A DNA stretch of 12,667 nucleotides from Verrucomicrobia bacterium UBA6354. GTDB lineage: Bacteria > Verrucomicrobiota > Kiritimatiellia > RFP12 > UBA1067. Where the stretch lies: positions 1-12,667 of the forward strand of contig DJRS01000119.1 in the NCBI GenBank assembly GCA_002440145.1, written 5' to 3'. Of the stretch, positions 1-6,612 are shown piece by piece. How positions within the stretch are numbered: the first letter of the stretch is position 1; each line of letters opens with the position of its first letter. Below the pieces are notes generated by a model that was given only the letters and a program-made list of their open reading frames with translations, was not told the DNA's origin and ran no database searches. The position numbers and the translations under genes were made by a program.

Positions 1-122
1 CCGCCCCGCCGGACGCAAATGGGGCGGGTTCTTCCGCGGAGGCGGGCGGGGCCCCGGCAGAACGGCTGGCGGCTCTCCACAAGACCGCGGATTTTTGCTA
101 TAATGTCAAACGACATGCATGA
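1..122 (+). CDS. Possible 3' end of an upstream gene (partial)
   Basis: One plus-strand frame (first full codon at base 3) stays open from the window edge to a TGA at 120-122. It is rich in GNN codons, as real genes here are, and reads as an Ala/Gly/Pro-rich stretch followed by a short tail ending in NVKRHA. Its stop codon runs into the GAAGGA ribosome binding site of the next gene (TGAAGGA), the same arrangement as at the next junction at 805-809. No domain can be recognised in about 39 codons, so no function is given. The other two plus frames are also open for most of this stretch because of the high GC, so this could be non-coding leader DNA instead. Confidence 0.3.
   Translation, partial: APPDANGAGSSAEAGGAPAERLAALHKTADFCYNVKRHA
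76..104 (+). promoter_or_regulatory. Putative sigma70-type promoter for the CPBP protease gene
   Basis: A perfect TATAAT lies at 99-104. Seventeen bases upstream is TCCACA (76-81), which matches TTGACA at four of six positions. Initiation about seven bases after the -10 box would start the mRNA near 111, so it would include the ATG at 133 and its GAAGGA site but exclude the upstream in-frame ATG at 103. This helps decide the start of the next gene. The call rests on sequence alone. Confidence 0.45.
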
Positions 123-132
123 AGGATGGAAA

Positions 133-807
133 ATGAATATCGACCGCGCGACGCTCGCCGCGGCGGCGCCCTATCTCGTCTGGATGGTCCTGTTGCTCGC
201 CCTGCCCGCGCAACCTGCGTTCTATGCGCTGCGCACGCTCTGCGCGGCGATTTTGCTTGTGCCGGCACTGGGATTCCTGATCCGGTCGCCGCGGACGGAT
301 TTTGGCGAAGAACCGCCGCGGGCCGGACCGGTTCTGCTCTGGGGGACGCTGACGGGGCTGGCCGTCTTTCTGCTCTGGGTCGCACCCGAAGCGTGGGGAT
401 GGTACCGGGAATGGTTCATTCTCGGCGACCTGCCCGCGGCCGACGCGCCCGCGCCGTACGACCCCGCCAATTGCGGCTGGCCGCTCACGCTCGCACGCCT
501 CGCCGGGAGCGCGTTCGTCATCGCCCCGGCGGAGGAATTGTTCTTCCGCGGCTTTCTCTACAGGCGGCTCCAGGCGAAGGATTGGACGCACGTTCCGCCA
601 CGCCGCTTCGACGCGTCCGCGTTCCTGTGGACGGTCGGGCTTTTCGCGCTCGAGCACAACCGCTGGCTCGCGGGAGCGCTCGCGGGAGCGCTGTACGGGT
701 GGGTTGCCCTGCGCAAGGGCCTTTGGGCGGCGATACTCGCGCATGTCGCGACCAACTTGGTCTTGGCGCTTTATGTCATTAAGTTCGACGAGTGGGCATT
801 CTGGTGA
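133..807 (+). CDS. CPBP-family intramembrane glutamic protease, PEP-CTERM/exosortase-associated type
   Basis: This is a 224-residue, very hydrophobic protein with about six or seven predicted membrane segments. All CPBP (CAAX protease / bacteriocin-processing) motifs are present: EExxxR with E134, E135 and R139; FxxxH with F171 and H175; HxxxN with H204 and N208. These residues form the active site of glutamic intramembrane proteases of the Rce1 type. The overall layout, the LEHNRWLAGALAG stretch and the C-terminal end (EWAFW) match, from memory, the 'CAAX prenyl protease-related' family that co-occurs with exosortase/PEP-CTERM sorting. A role in processing exported, membrane-anchored proteins is inferred; no exosortase or PEP-CTERM substrate is in the window. 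The ATG at 133 is chosen because GAAGGA (121-126) sits six bases upstream and a TATAAT lies at 99-104; in-frame ATGs at 103 and 115 lack a comparable site. The RNA methyltransferase gene follows after 13 bases. Confidence 0.85.
   Translation: MNIDRATLAAAAPYLVWMVLLLALPAQPAFYALRTLCAAILLVPALGFLIRSPRTDFGEEPPRAGPVLLWGTLTGLAVFLLWVAPEAWGWYREWFILGDLPAADAPAPYDPANCGWPLTLARLAGSAFVIAPAEELFFRGFLYRRLQAKDWTHVPPRRFDASAFLWTVGLFALEHNRWLAGALAGALYGWVALRKGLWAAILAHVATNLVLALYVIKFDEWAFW
667..690 (+). repeat. Perfect 12-bp tandem duplication inside the CPBP gene
   Basis: The unit CTCGCGGGAGCG occurs twice head to tail (667-678 and 679-690). In frame it encodes LAGALAGA, part of the glycine/alanine helix of the CPBP fold. 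Related proteins have similar LAG repeats, so it is probably a constrained protein motif with identical codon choice and not a recent expansion. Confidence 0.8.
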
Positions 808-820
808 GGATTGAAGACGT

Positions 821-2017
821 ATGATTTCGACGGTTTACATAGAAAAGACGGTTTACGGCGGCGACGGGCTCGGCCGGCTCGGGGACGGGCGCGTCATATT
901 CGTTCCGGGCGCGTTTGCGGGCGAACGGGTCAAGGCCGAAATCGCCGGAGAGAAGAAGACTTTCGCCAAGGGGCGGCTCGTGGAGGTCGTGTCCGCGAGT
1001 CCCGAGCGGCTGGCGAAGCCGTCCCCCTTCGTCCCGGGCATGGTCTACGCGGGGCTCAGCGCGCGCGGCGAACAGGCGGCGAAAGAAGAGCAGCTGCGCG
1101 ATTTCTTCGCGCGTGCACGGATTCCCGTCGGGGCGTTCCCGCCGGTCGCGCCGCCCGCGCGCTTTCTGAACTACCGCAACAAGGCGGTCTACCACTTTGC
1201 GCGGCAGAACGGGCGATGGGTCCTGGGGTATCGCGCGGAACCCGCGCATGCGATTGTCGACGTCGCGGACGATCCGCTCGCGCACCCGGAGATAAACGCC
1301 CGGCTGGGCGACATCCGCGCACGCGCATTCGCCCTTCTCACGCAGGGTGCGCCCGCCGTGCGGCGCGCCGTCGAACGGCAGGCGAATCTGACCGTGCGCT
1401 GGTCCGCCGTCTCGGGCGTGCGCTGGTGGATAGGCGAAGCGCCCCGGGACGCCGTCATCCGGGAAACCACGCTCAATCGCGTCTTCGAGGTGCCCGCGGG
1501 CGGTTTCTACCAGGTCAATCCCGAGGTCGGCGAAGAACTCGTGCGCGCCGTCGCGCAGGAATATGCGCAAAAAGCCGTCCAAACGCCGGAGATCGTCGAC
1601 CTGTACTGCGGCGTGGGCGTGTTCGGGCTTTGCTGCCGCCCCTCGAAGCTGACCGGAATCGAAAGCGGACGCGAGGCCGTCGCCTTCGCCCGCCGGAACG
1701 CCGAAGCGCAGCGGATGCCGGGGGCCGTGTTCGCCGCGGGGCGGATCGAGCACATGAAGACGCGTCTGCCTTCCGCCGCGCATGCGACCGTGATAGTGGA
1801 TCCGCCGCGCGGCGGGCTCGGGCCGGGCGTGGCCGACGCCCTTCTGCGCCTGCGCGCGCCGTACATCTTCTACGTCTCGTGCGATCCGGCGACGCTCCTG
1901 CGCGACGTGCGCCGGCTGGCGGCGGAGTACGACGTGGAAAGCGTGCGGTGGTTCAACATGTTCCCGCGCACCGCGCGATTCGAGACGTTCGCCGTGCTCA
2001 AGCGGCGCCGGGACTAG
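821..2017 (+). CDS. Class I SAM-dependent RNA (uracil-5-)-methyltransferase, TrmA/RlmD family
   Basis: This 398-residue protein is predicted to methylate C5 of a uridine in rRNA or tRNA, in the cytoplasm. An N-terminal TRAM RNA-binding domain spans about residues 1-62. The catalytic domain carries the FYQVNP motif (229-234), SAM motif I DLYCGVGVFGL (260-270), the acidic GIE (279-281), DPPR (327-330), the nucleophile C354 in SCDP, and the conserved Glu E388 near the end. RlmD-type enzymes normally bind a 4Fe-4S cluster through Cys residues just after TRAM; here the matching stretch (PFVPGMVYAG, 69-78) has none, and the first Cys is C262. Which base is methylated (U747, U1939, tRNA U54 or another) cannot be told from sequence. 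GAGGA at 805-809, overlapping the previous stop, is 11 bases from the ATG, suggesting co-transcription with the protease. The TAG stop overlaps the stop of the convergent gene. Confidence 0.9.
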   Translation: MISTVYIEKTVYGGDGLGRLGDGRVIFVPGAFAGERVKAEIAGEKKTFAKGRLVEVVSASPERLAKPSPFVPGMVYAGLSARGEQAAKEEQLRDFFARARIPVGAFPPVAPPARFLNYRNKAVYHFARQNGRWVLGYRAEPAHAIVDVADDPLAHPEINARLGDIRARAFALLTQGAPAVRRAVERQANLTVRWSAVSGVRWWIGEAPRDAVIRETTLNRVFEVPAGGFYQVNPEVGEELVRAVAQEYAQKAVQTPEIVDLYCGVGVFGLCCRPSKLTGIESGREAVAFARRNAEAQRMPGAVFAAGRIEHMKTRLPSAAHATVIVDPPRGGLGPGVADALLRLRAPYIFYVSCDPATLLRDVRRLAAEYDVESVRWFNMFPRTARFETFAVLKRRRD

Positions 2018-3030
2018 ACCGCGGAAGGCGACGCCCGGAAGACGACCTGTTTCCGCGCGTCCGGCAGCAACACGACCGGCGTGCCCGGCGCATACGCGGC
2101 AAAACCTTCCGCACGGACGACGACAGGCAGATTCGCCCGGTCGAGAAGGACATGCACGAGGGTCTCGGCCCCCAAGGGCTCGCAGAAATCGACATGCGCG
2201 GCCAAGACGTCCGGCGGGGCCGTTTCCGCACGCGGCGCCAGGCGGATATGCTCGGGGCGCACGCCCACGGTATGCGCAGGATCCAGAAAACCGGGCGGGA
2301 AGAGGTTCATCGGCGGCGTGCCGACAAAACCGGCCACGAAGACGTTGGCCGGGCGCTCGTAGATTTCGAGCGGGGAAGCCGCCTGCTGGAGTCTGCCTTT
2401 GTCCATCACGACAATGCGCTCGCCCATTGTCATCGCTTCGGTCTGGTCGTGCGTGACGTAGATCATGGTTGCGCCCAGGCGGCGATGCAGGCGGATTATC
2501 TCCGCGCGCATTTCCACGCGCATTTTCGCGTCCAGATTCGAAAGCGGTTCGTCGAAGAGGAAAACGGCCGGGTCGCGCACGATGGCGCGGCCGAGGGCAA
2601 CCCTTTGGCGCTGTCCTCCCGAAAGCGCCTTGGGCAGACGCTTCAGATAGGGGGTCAAGCCGAGGGAAGCCGCCGCGGAAGAGACGCGGCGGGCGATTTC
2701 GTCTTTCGGGACGCGGCGAAGCTTCAGCGCGAAGGCCATGTTCTGCCCGACGGTCATGTGCGGGTAAAGCGCATAGTTCTGGAAGACCATGGCGACGTCG
2801 CGGTCTTTCGGGGCGGCATGCGTCACGTCGCGCCCGCCGATGAAGATCCGGCCGGCCGTCGGCACTTCAAGTCCCGCGACCATGCGAAGCGTGGTGGACT
2901 TGCCGCATCCCGAGGGGCCCACAAGGACAAGAAATTCGCCGTCGCGGACCGTCAGCGAGAAATCGTCGACCGCGGGAAGATCTCCGCGCGCATAGGACTT
3001 GCGGACTTTATCGAAAACGACTTTAGACAT
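2014..3030 (-). CDS. ugpC: Sugar-type ABC transporter ATP-binding protein, MalK/UgpC/MsmK family
   Basis: This 338-residue ATPase is expected to energise import of sugars, oligosaccharides or glycerol-3-phosphate at the inner membrane. Seen in sequence: Walker A GPSGCGKST (38-46), Q-loop Q84 in VFQNYALYP, signature LSGGQRQR (136-143), Walker B VFLFDE (156-161), D-loop SNLD, and H-loop H194 in THDQTEAM. The C-terminal TOBE/OB region starts with GVRPEHIRL (256-264). It is shorter than the usual 360-370 residues; the segment between GTPPMN (237-242) and GVRPE lacks most of the first OB strands. No permease or binding protein gene lies nearby, so it may serve several transporters, as MsmK-type ATPases do (inference). 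Its ATG lies inside the end of recR (8-base overlap), which implies translational coupling. It is the last gene of the minus-strand run. The symbol is a family label; substrate is unknown. Confidence 0.9.
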   Translation of the reverse strand: MSKVVFDKVRKSYARGDLPAVDDFSLTVRDGEFLVLVGPSGCGKSTTLRMVAGLEVPTAGRIFIGGRDVTHAAPKDRDVAMVFQNYALYPHMTVGQNMAFALKLRRVPKDEIARRVSSAAASLGLTPYLKRLPKALSGGQRQRVALGRAIVRDPAVFLFDEPLSNLDAKMRVEMRAEIIRLHRRLGATMIYVTHDQTEAMTMGERIVVMDKGRLQQAASPLEIYERPANVFVAGFVGTPPMNLFPPGFLDPAHTVGVRPEHIRLAPRAETAPPDVLAAHVDFCEPLGAETLVHVLLDRANLPVVVRAEGFAAYAPGTPVVLLPDARKQVVFRASPSAV

Positions 3031-3619
3031 CGCCGCGTCCTTGGATGGCGCGTTTCAGCGTCAAGGGGTCCGAGTAGGCTATGCCCGAATCGGCGGGGAG
3101 CCCGAACGCGAGGCGCGTCACCTTCACCGGCGCGCCCTTGAGGAGCTCGGCGATATAGCCGGCGGTGGCGTCCCCGTCCATGTCCGTCGACAAGGCCAGG
3201 AACACTTCCTCGAAGCCTTCCTGCGCAATGCGCTCGAAGAGGCGCGCGATGCGCAGTTTTTCGGGACCTTGGCGCCGGGCCGGGGCCAGCTTGCCGCCCA
3301 GCACGTGGTAACGGCCGCGGAAAGCGCCCGAGGCCTCCAGCGCGACAATGTCGGAGGGCTCCTCGACCACGCACACGACGCGCCCGTCGCGCGCGGGATC
3401 CGCGCACAGGGCGCAGGGATCCGCGTCGCGCGTGGTGAACGCGCCGCACCGCGAACAACAGCACACCGATTCGCAGGCGATTTTGAGGGACGCGAGAAGC
3501 GGGTCCGCCAGGCGCGCGCGTTCGCGCACGAGCGCAAGCGCCGCGCGCGCCGCGCTCCGGCGGCCCAAACCCGGCAGTTTCGCCAGGCACTTCTCGAGTT
3601 CCTCGACGGGGCGGAGCAT
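3023..3619 (-). CDS. recR: Recombination mediator protein RecR
   Basis: RecR works with RecO (and RecF) to load RecA on SSB-coated single-stranded DNA at gaps. The 198-residue length matches the family (E. coli about 201). Seen in order: the helix-hairpin-helix DNA-binding region LPGLGRRSAARAAL (15-28); a four-cysteine zinc finger with C55/C58 and C69/C72; a Toprim domain from about residue 80, beginning VVCVVEEPSD, with the typical RGRYHVLGGKLAP stretch at 101-113; and the C-terminal TLKRAIQGR tail. The Toprim acidic motif reads DMDGDATA, where many RecR proteins have an EGEAT form. It starts one base after the ybaB stop and overlaps the next gene by eight bases. The ybaB-recR pair is conserved in many bacteria, usually downstream of dnaX; here purC occupies that place. 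No clear Shine-Dalgarno is seen, consistent with coupling to ybaB. Confidence 0.96.
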   Translation of the reverse strand: MLRPVEELEKCLAKLPGLGRRSAARAALALVRERARLADPLLASLKIACESVCCCSRCGAFTTRDADPCALCADPARDGRVVCVVEEPSDIVALEASGAFRGRYHVLGGKLAPARRQGPEKLRIARLFERIAQEGFEEVFLALSTDMDGDATAGYIAELLKGAPVKVTRLAFGLPADSGIAYSDPLTLKRAIQGRGDV

Positions 3620-3620
3620 G

Positions 3621-3932
3621 TTATTTGCCGAAGAGGCCGCCTTCGGCCTGCATCATCTTCGCCATTTCGGCCTGCGTGGCGTCTTTCACTTTCTTGAGCG
3701 CGCCGTTCACGACGTTGAAGAGCATCGTCTCGAAACGCGCCGGCTTGCCCGCCTTGACCTCTTCGTACGCCTCCGGCGCTATCACGATGCGCGAGACGGT
3801 CATGTCGCCGCGCGCGGAGACGGTGATTCCGCCATTGGAATATTCCGCAGAGATCTTTTGGATTTCATTCTGGATGCGCTTTGCTTCCGCGCGCATTTTC
3901 ATTGCGTCTTTGAGTTGTCCGAGCATTCCCAT
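3621..3932 (-). CDS. ybaB: YbaB/EbfC family nucleoid-associated protein
   Basis: This small 103-residue protein binds DNA as a dimer and is associated with the nucleoid; family members are often encoded directly before recR. The sequence shows the typical pattern: an N-terminal helix with repeated Met and Lys (MGMLGQLKDAMKM), a central beta segment containing GGITVSARGDMTVSRIVI (34-51), and a C-terminal helix with NVVNGALKKVKDATQAEMAKM, ending in a Gly-rich GGLFGK. Start choice: the ATG at 3932 is preceded by AAGAAAGGA with eight bases of spacing. It lies 38 bases after purC, the largest gap in the minus-strand run, but no terminator hairpin or clear promoter is visible in that gap. recR begins one base after its stop. 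Confidence 0.95.
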   Translation of the reverse strand: MGMLGQLKDAMKMRAEAKRIQNEIQKISAEYSNGGITVSARGDMTVSRIVIAPEAYEEVKAGKPARFETMLFNVVNGALKKVKDATQAEMAKMMQAEGGLFGK

Positions 3933-3970
3933 TTCAGGATTCCTTTCTTGGTGGTGATTTGATTCGTTTC

Positions 3971-4873
3971 TTAAAGTTCGATTGCGCGTCCCGTCAAGCT
4001 CTCAAAAGCCTTGCGGTAGATCTCGCGCGTGCGGTTGATGACATCTTCCGGAAGTTCCGGCCCCGGCGGCTGGTGGTTGAAATGAACGGAGTCGAGCCAG
4101 TCGCGCACGTATTGCTTGTCAAGAGAGGGCGGATTCGAGCCCACCGCGTAGCTGGCTTCCGGCCAGAAACGCGAGGAGTCGGGCGTGAGCACTTCGTCCG
4201 CCAAAACAAGCGAACCGTCGGCGTCCTTGCCGAACTCGAACTTCGTGTCGGCGATGATAATGCCGCGCGGGCGCGCATAGTCCGCCGCTTTCGTGTAGAG
4301 ACCGATGGTCGCATCCCGCAGGGCGCGCGCCATCTCCGCGCCCACGAGCTTTTCGGTTTCGGCGAAATCGATCGCCTCGTCGTGCGTGCCGATTTCGCCT
4401 TTCGTCGTCGGGGTGAAAAGAACCTGGTCCAACTTGGAGGCGTTTTGGTATCCCGGGCGGAGTTTCTCGCCGTTGACCGTCCCTTTCGCCGCGTATTCCT
4501 TCCAGCCCGAGCCCGTCAAATAGCCGCGCGCGATGCACTCCACGGGAAGCATGTCCACCTTGCGCACCAGCATGGAGCGGCCGCGCAAGTCTTCCGCATA
4601 GGGCTGCAGCACGTCGGGATACTCCGCGACATCCGCCGTGACGAGATGGTTCTTCATGCCCAGGAACTCCATCCAGAAGAGCGAGAGCTGATTCAGCACT
4701 TTGCCCTTCCCGGGGACGCCCGTCGGGAGTATGACGTCAAACGCGCTGATGCGGTCGGACACGACCATGAGCAGCTTGTCGCCCAGATCGAACACATCGC
4801 GCACTTTGCCGCTTTTCACCGGCAAGCCCGGTATCGCGCACTCCAAGAGCGCATGATTTTTGTCGTATTTCAT
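3971..4873 (-). CDS. purC: Phosphoribosylaminoimidazole-succinocarboxamide synthase (SAICAR synthetase)
   Basis: PurC joins CAIR and aspartate with ATP to make SAICAR in de novo IMP synthesis, in the cytosol. The protein is 300 residues, the longer (yeast Ade1-like) form; E. coli PurC is about 237. Seen: SGKVRDVFDLGDKLLMVVSDRISAFD at the N-terminus (positions 21-46); the first family signature LPVECIARGYLTGSGW (109-124); the second, ADTKFEFG (209-216 region); and DEVLTPDSSRFW (226-237), which holds acidic active-site residues. No key residue appears to be missing. The start ATG at 4873 follows GGAAAGG with suitable spacing. It begins two bases after the stop of the DUF4340 gene, so it is probably co-transcribed. 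With the IMP cyclohydrolase fragment at the right edge it is the second purine gene on this strand, separated by unrelated envelope genes. Confidence 0.97.
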   Translation of the reverse strand: MKYDKNHALLECAIPGLPVKSGKVRDVFDLGDKLLMVVSDRISAFDVILPTGVPGKGKVLNQLSLFWMEFLGMKNHLVTADVAEYPDVLQPYAEDLRGRSMLVRKVDMLPVECIARGYLTGSGWKEYAAKGTVNGEKLRPGYQNASKLDQVLFTPTTKGEIGTHDEAIDFAETEKLVGAEMARALRDATIGLYTKAADYARPRGIIIADTKFEFGKDADGSLVLADEVLTPDSSRFWPEASYAVGSNPPSLDKQYVRDWLDSVHFNHQPPGPELPEDVINRTREIYRKAFESLTGRAIEL

Positions 4874-4875
4874 AT

Positions 4876-6612
4876 CTACCTTTCCATTGTTCTTGAAAGA
4901 GGAGCCAAAAACGCGCGCACCGCGCGGTCGGACAAGACAAAGACGGCATCCGCCGCGCCGATCGTGGCATAGGCGCCGTTTTCGACGACATCGCCGATGA
5001 GGATGTTGCGGCGGACGGAACCGGGCGCGGTCAAATCTATGCCCACCGTGACGCGGGGGTCTTCAAGACCATAGCGGCGCAAGTCGGCCGGCTGGACTTT
5101 CAGCTTCACGAGGCGTTCCGCCCTCAAGGGATGCAATTCGTCCAGTATCGCCGCCAACGCGGCGGGATCGATCCGGGGCGGCGCGCCCGCTTCCGGATCC
5201 GGATGCTCCACGACCCATTCGCGGCGCGCGCCATCGCACACCAGAGCCAGCGGAGACGCGCTTCCGCGGTGCGAGAAGACAAGACGGCAAACCTCGGCGG
5301 GCGGGACGGAAAGCATGCAACGGCTGCGCAGATTGTCCAGGGACACCCCTTGCAAGAGCCTGCTGCGCGGGATCCTCGCGACAGGCCCCGTCTCCTTGAC
5401 GGTGCCCAGCGAAACGGAAACCATCACCTCGTTCGTGCTGTATTGGAGCGGCGATTGCAGCGCGAGCAGGGTCGACAGAAGCGTCTCCACCGCGGATGCG
5501 TCCGCCGGCGCCGACACGGGAGAGTCCAGCCTCCACTCTCCGTCTGCGGATTTGAAAAGCGAATAGACCGCGTCCGCGTCTTCCAGCCGCAGGCGCTCCA
5601 CGGCGTCGCGTTCGAAAGGATAGACGCGCGGATCGCTGAAGTCGGCGGCCGCGGCCGACTCGCGCAGCTCCGCCGGGACGCGGGCAATGGCCGATGCGTT
5701 CTGGACGAGCGCATAGACCAGATTCGACGACGCGGCGGAGCCGAACGAAACCTGGCCGTCGATTCCGCCGGGGCCCCTCAACGTCACGGTCACGGCGCTT
5801 TCGGAGTCCAGGCCATATCCGGCCAGGAGCGACGCGGTGGCGACGGCAGGTTCGTTCGAGGCTCCGACAGGCCATACGAAAGATTCGGTCTCAGCGGCCT
5901 GCAGCGCCTTCAGGAACCGATCGACGCGCGCGCCCACCACGCGCACCGCGTCGGGATTTCCGTCATGCGCACATGTCCACACTCCCTTTCGGCAAGTGAA
6001 TCGGGAAAAGGCATGCAGACCTCTTCTCACGTCGAACGAAGTCGGGTCCTCGGCAACCCCGTCCGCGAAAAGCGACTTCTTGCGATAAGCGCCGGCCGGG
6101 AGGTTCACGCATTCCCAAACGCGGACGTCCACCACATAGATGGCGTTCTCGCCGTCCAGTCTGACGTACACGCCCTTTCCGCCGGGCGTCGGCATGCCGA
6201 TGGCGTACGACACATCCTTGCCGGAAGACAGGGACAGCGTCACCTGCGCACGGGGTTCGTCGAGACCGAAATCCGCACGCACCTTTCCCAGGCGGGACAG
6301 TTCCACTTCGTCGAAAGAGCTTTTGACAAAAGCGGTCGAGAACGCGTCGAGGAGCCGGAGGATCAATCGCTTGTCAACCTGCGCGGCATAAGGTTTTTCC
6401 AGTTCCCACCGTCCGTTTTTGACGAAAGACACCGGCGCGTCGCCGCGCTTCTCTATTGCGATGGACGAAACGTCGTCGATCGGATCCGCGAGCAGAACGG
6501 TGCGCACGATAAGCGCGTGGGAAGCCCTGCCGCGCAGCGAAACGCAGACATGCGCCGCGGAGAGCAACGCAAGCGCGACGAAGAACCAGCCATACAGACG
6601 GCGCATATTCAT
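4876..6612 (-). CDS. Membrane-anchored protein with repeated DUF4340 modules
   Basis: The predicted protein has 578 residues. Residues 7-25 form one N-terminal membrane helix (signal anchor), so the rest is probably periplasmic. The body is built of repeated units, each with a tryptophan-containing strand (such as W69-E-L-E-K-P), a helix counting over hydrophobic positions, and a GLxxP-type turn followed by beta strands and an 'iG...yv' element. Complete units span about 48-182, 192-333 and 438-572; a partial one (strand and helix, WRLDSPVSAPADASAVETLL) is at 336-388. DUF4340 has no known biochemical activity. The family is commonly encoded next to GldG-type ABC transporter genes, as here. 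The ATG at 6612 is chosen because it forms the ATGA overlap with the upstream fusion gene and starts directly before the membrane helix; the frame remains open upstream without family character. purC follows two bases later. Confidence 0.85.
   Translation of the reverse strand: MNMRRLYGWFFVALALLSAAHVCVSLRGRASHALIVRTVLLADPIDDVSSIAIEKRGDAPVSFVKNGRWELEKPYAAQVDKRLILRLLDAFSTAFVKSSFDEVELSRLGKVRADFGLDEPRAQVTLSLSSGKDVSYAIGMPTPGGKGVYVRLDGENAIYVVDVRVWECVNLPAGAYRKKSLFADGVAEDPTSFDVRRGLHAFSRFTCRKGVWTCAHDGNPDAVRVVGARVDRFLKALQAAETESFVWPVGASNEPAVATASLLAGYGLDSESAVTVTLRGPGGIDGQVSFGSAASSNLVYALVQNASAIARVPAELRESAAAADFSDPRVYPFERDAVERLRLEDADAVYSLFKSADGEWRLDSPVSAPADASAVETLLSTLLALQSPLQYSTNEVMVSVSLGTVKETGPVARIPRSRLLQGVSLDNLRSRCMLSVPPAEVCRLVFSHRGSASPLALVCDGARREWVVEHPDPEAGAPPRIDPAALAAILDELHPLRAERLVKLKVQPADLRRYGLEDPRVTVGIDLTAPGSVRRNILIGDVVENGAYATIGAADAVFVLSDRAVRAFLAPLSRTMER

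Noticed and set aside
1..33. Inverted repeat CCGCCCC (1-7) / GGGGCGG (21-27) followed by GTTCTT, resembling a terminator
   Set aside because: The loop is 13 bases and the T-tract is interrupted; in DNA this GC-rich such pairs arise by chance, and an open coding-like frame runs through it.
2021..2056. GCGGAA (2021-2026) / TTCCGC (2051-2056) inverted repeat near the convergent stops, as a bidirectional terminator
   Set aside because: Six-base stem with a 24-base loop, no T-tract, and it lies within the coding end of the UgpC-type gene.
811..3141. Very long plus-strand open frame crossing the methyltransferase and the UgpC-type gene
   Set aside because: It is Arg-rich, lacks any recognisable domain and overlaps two well-supported genes; it is a high-GC shadow frame.
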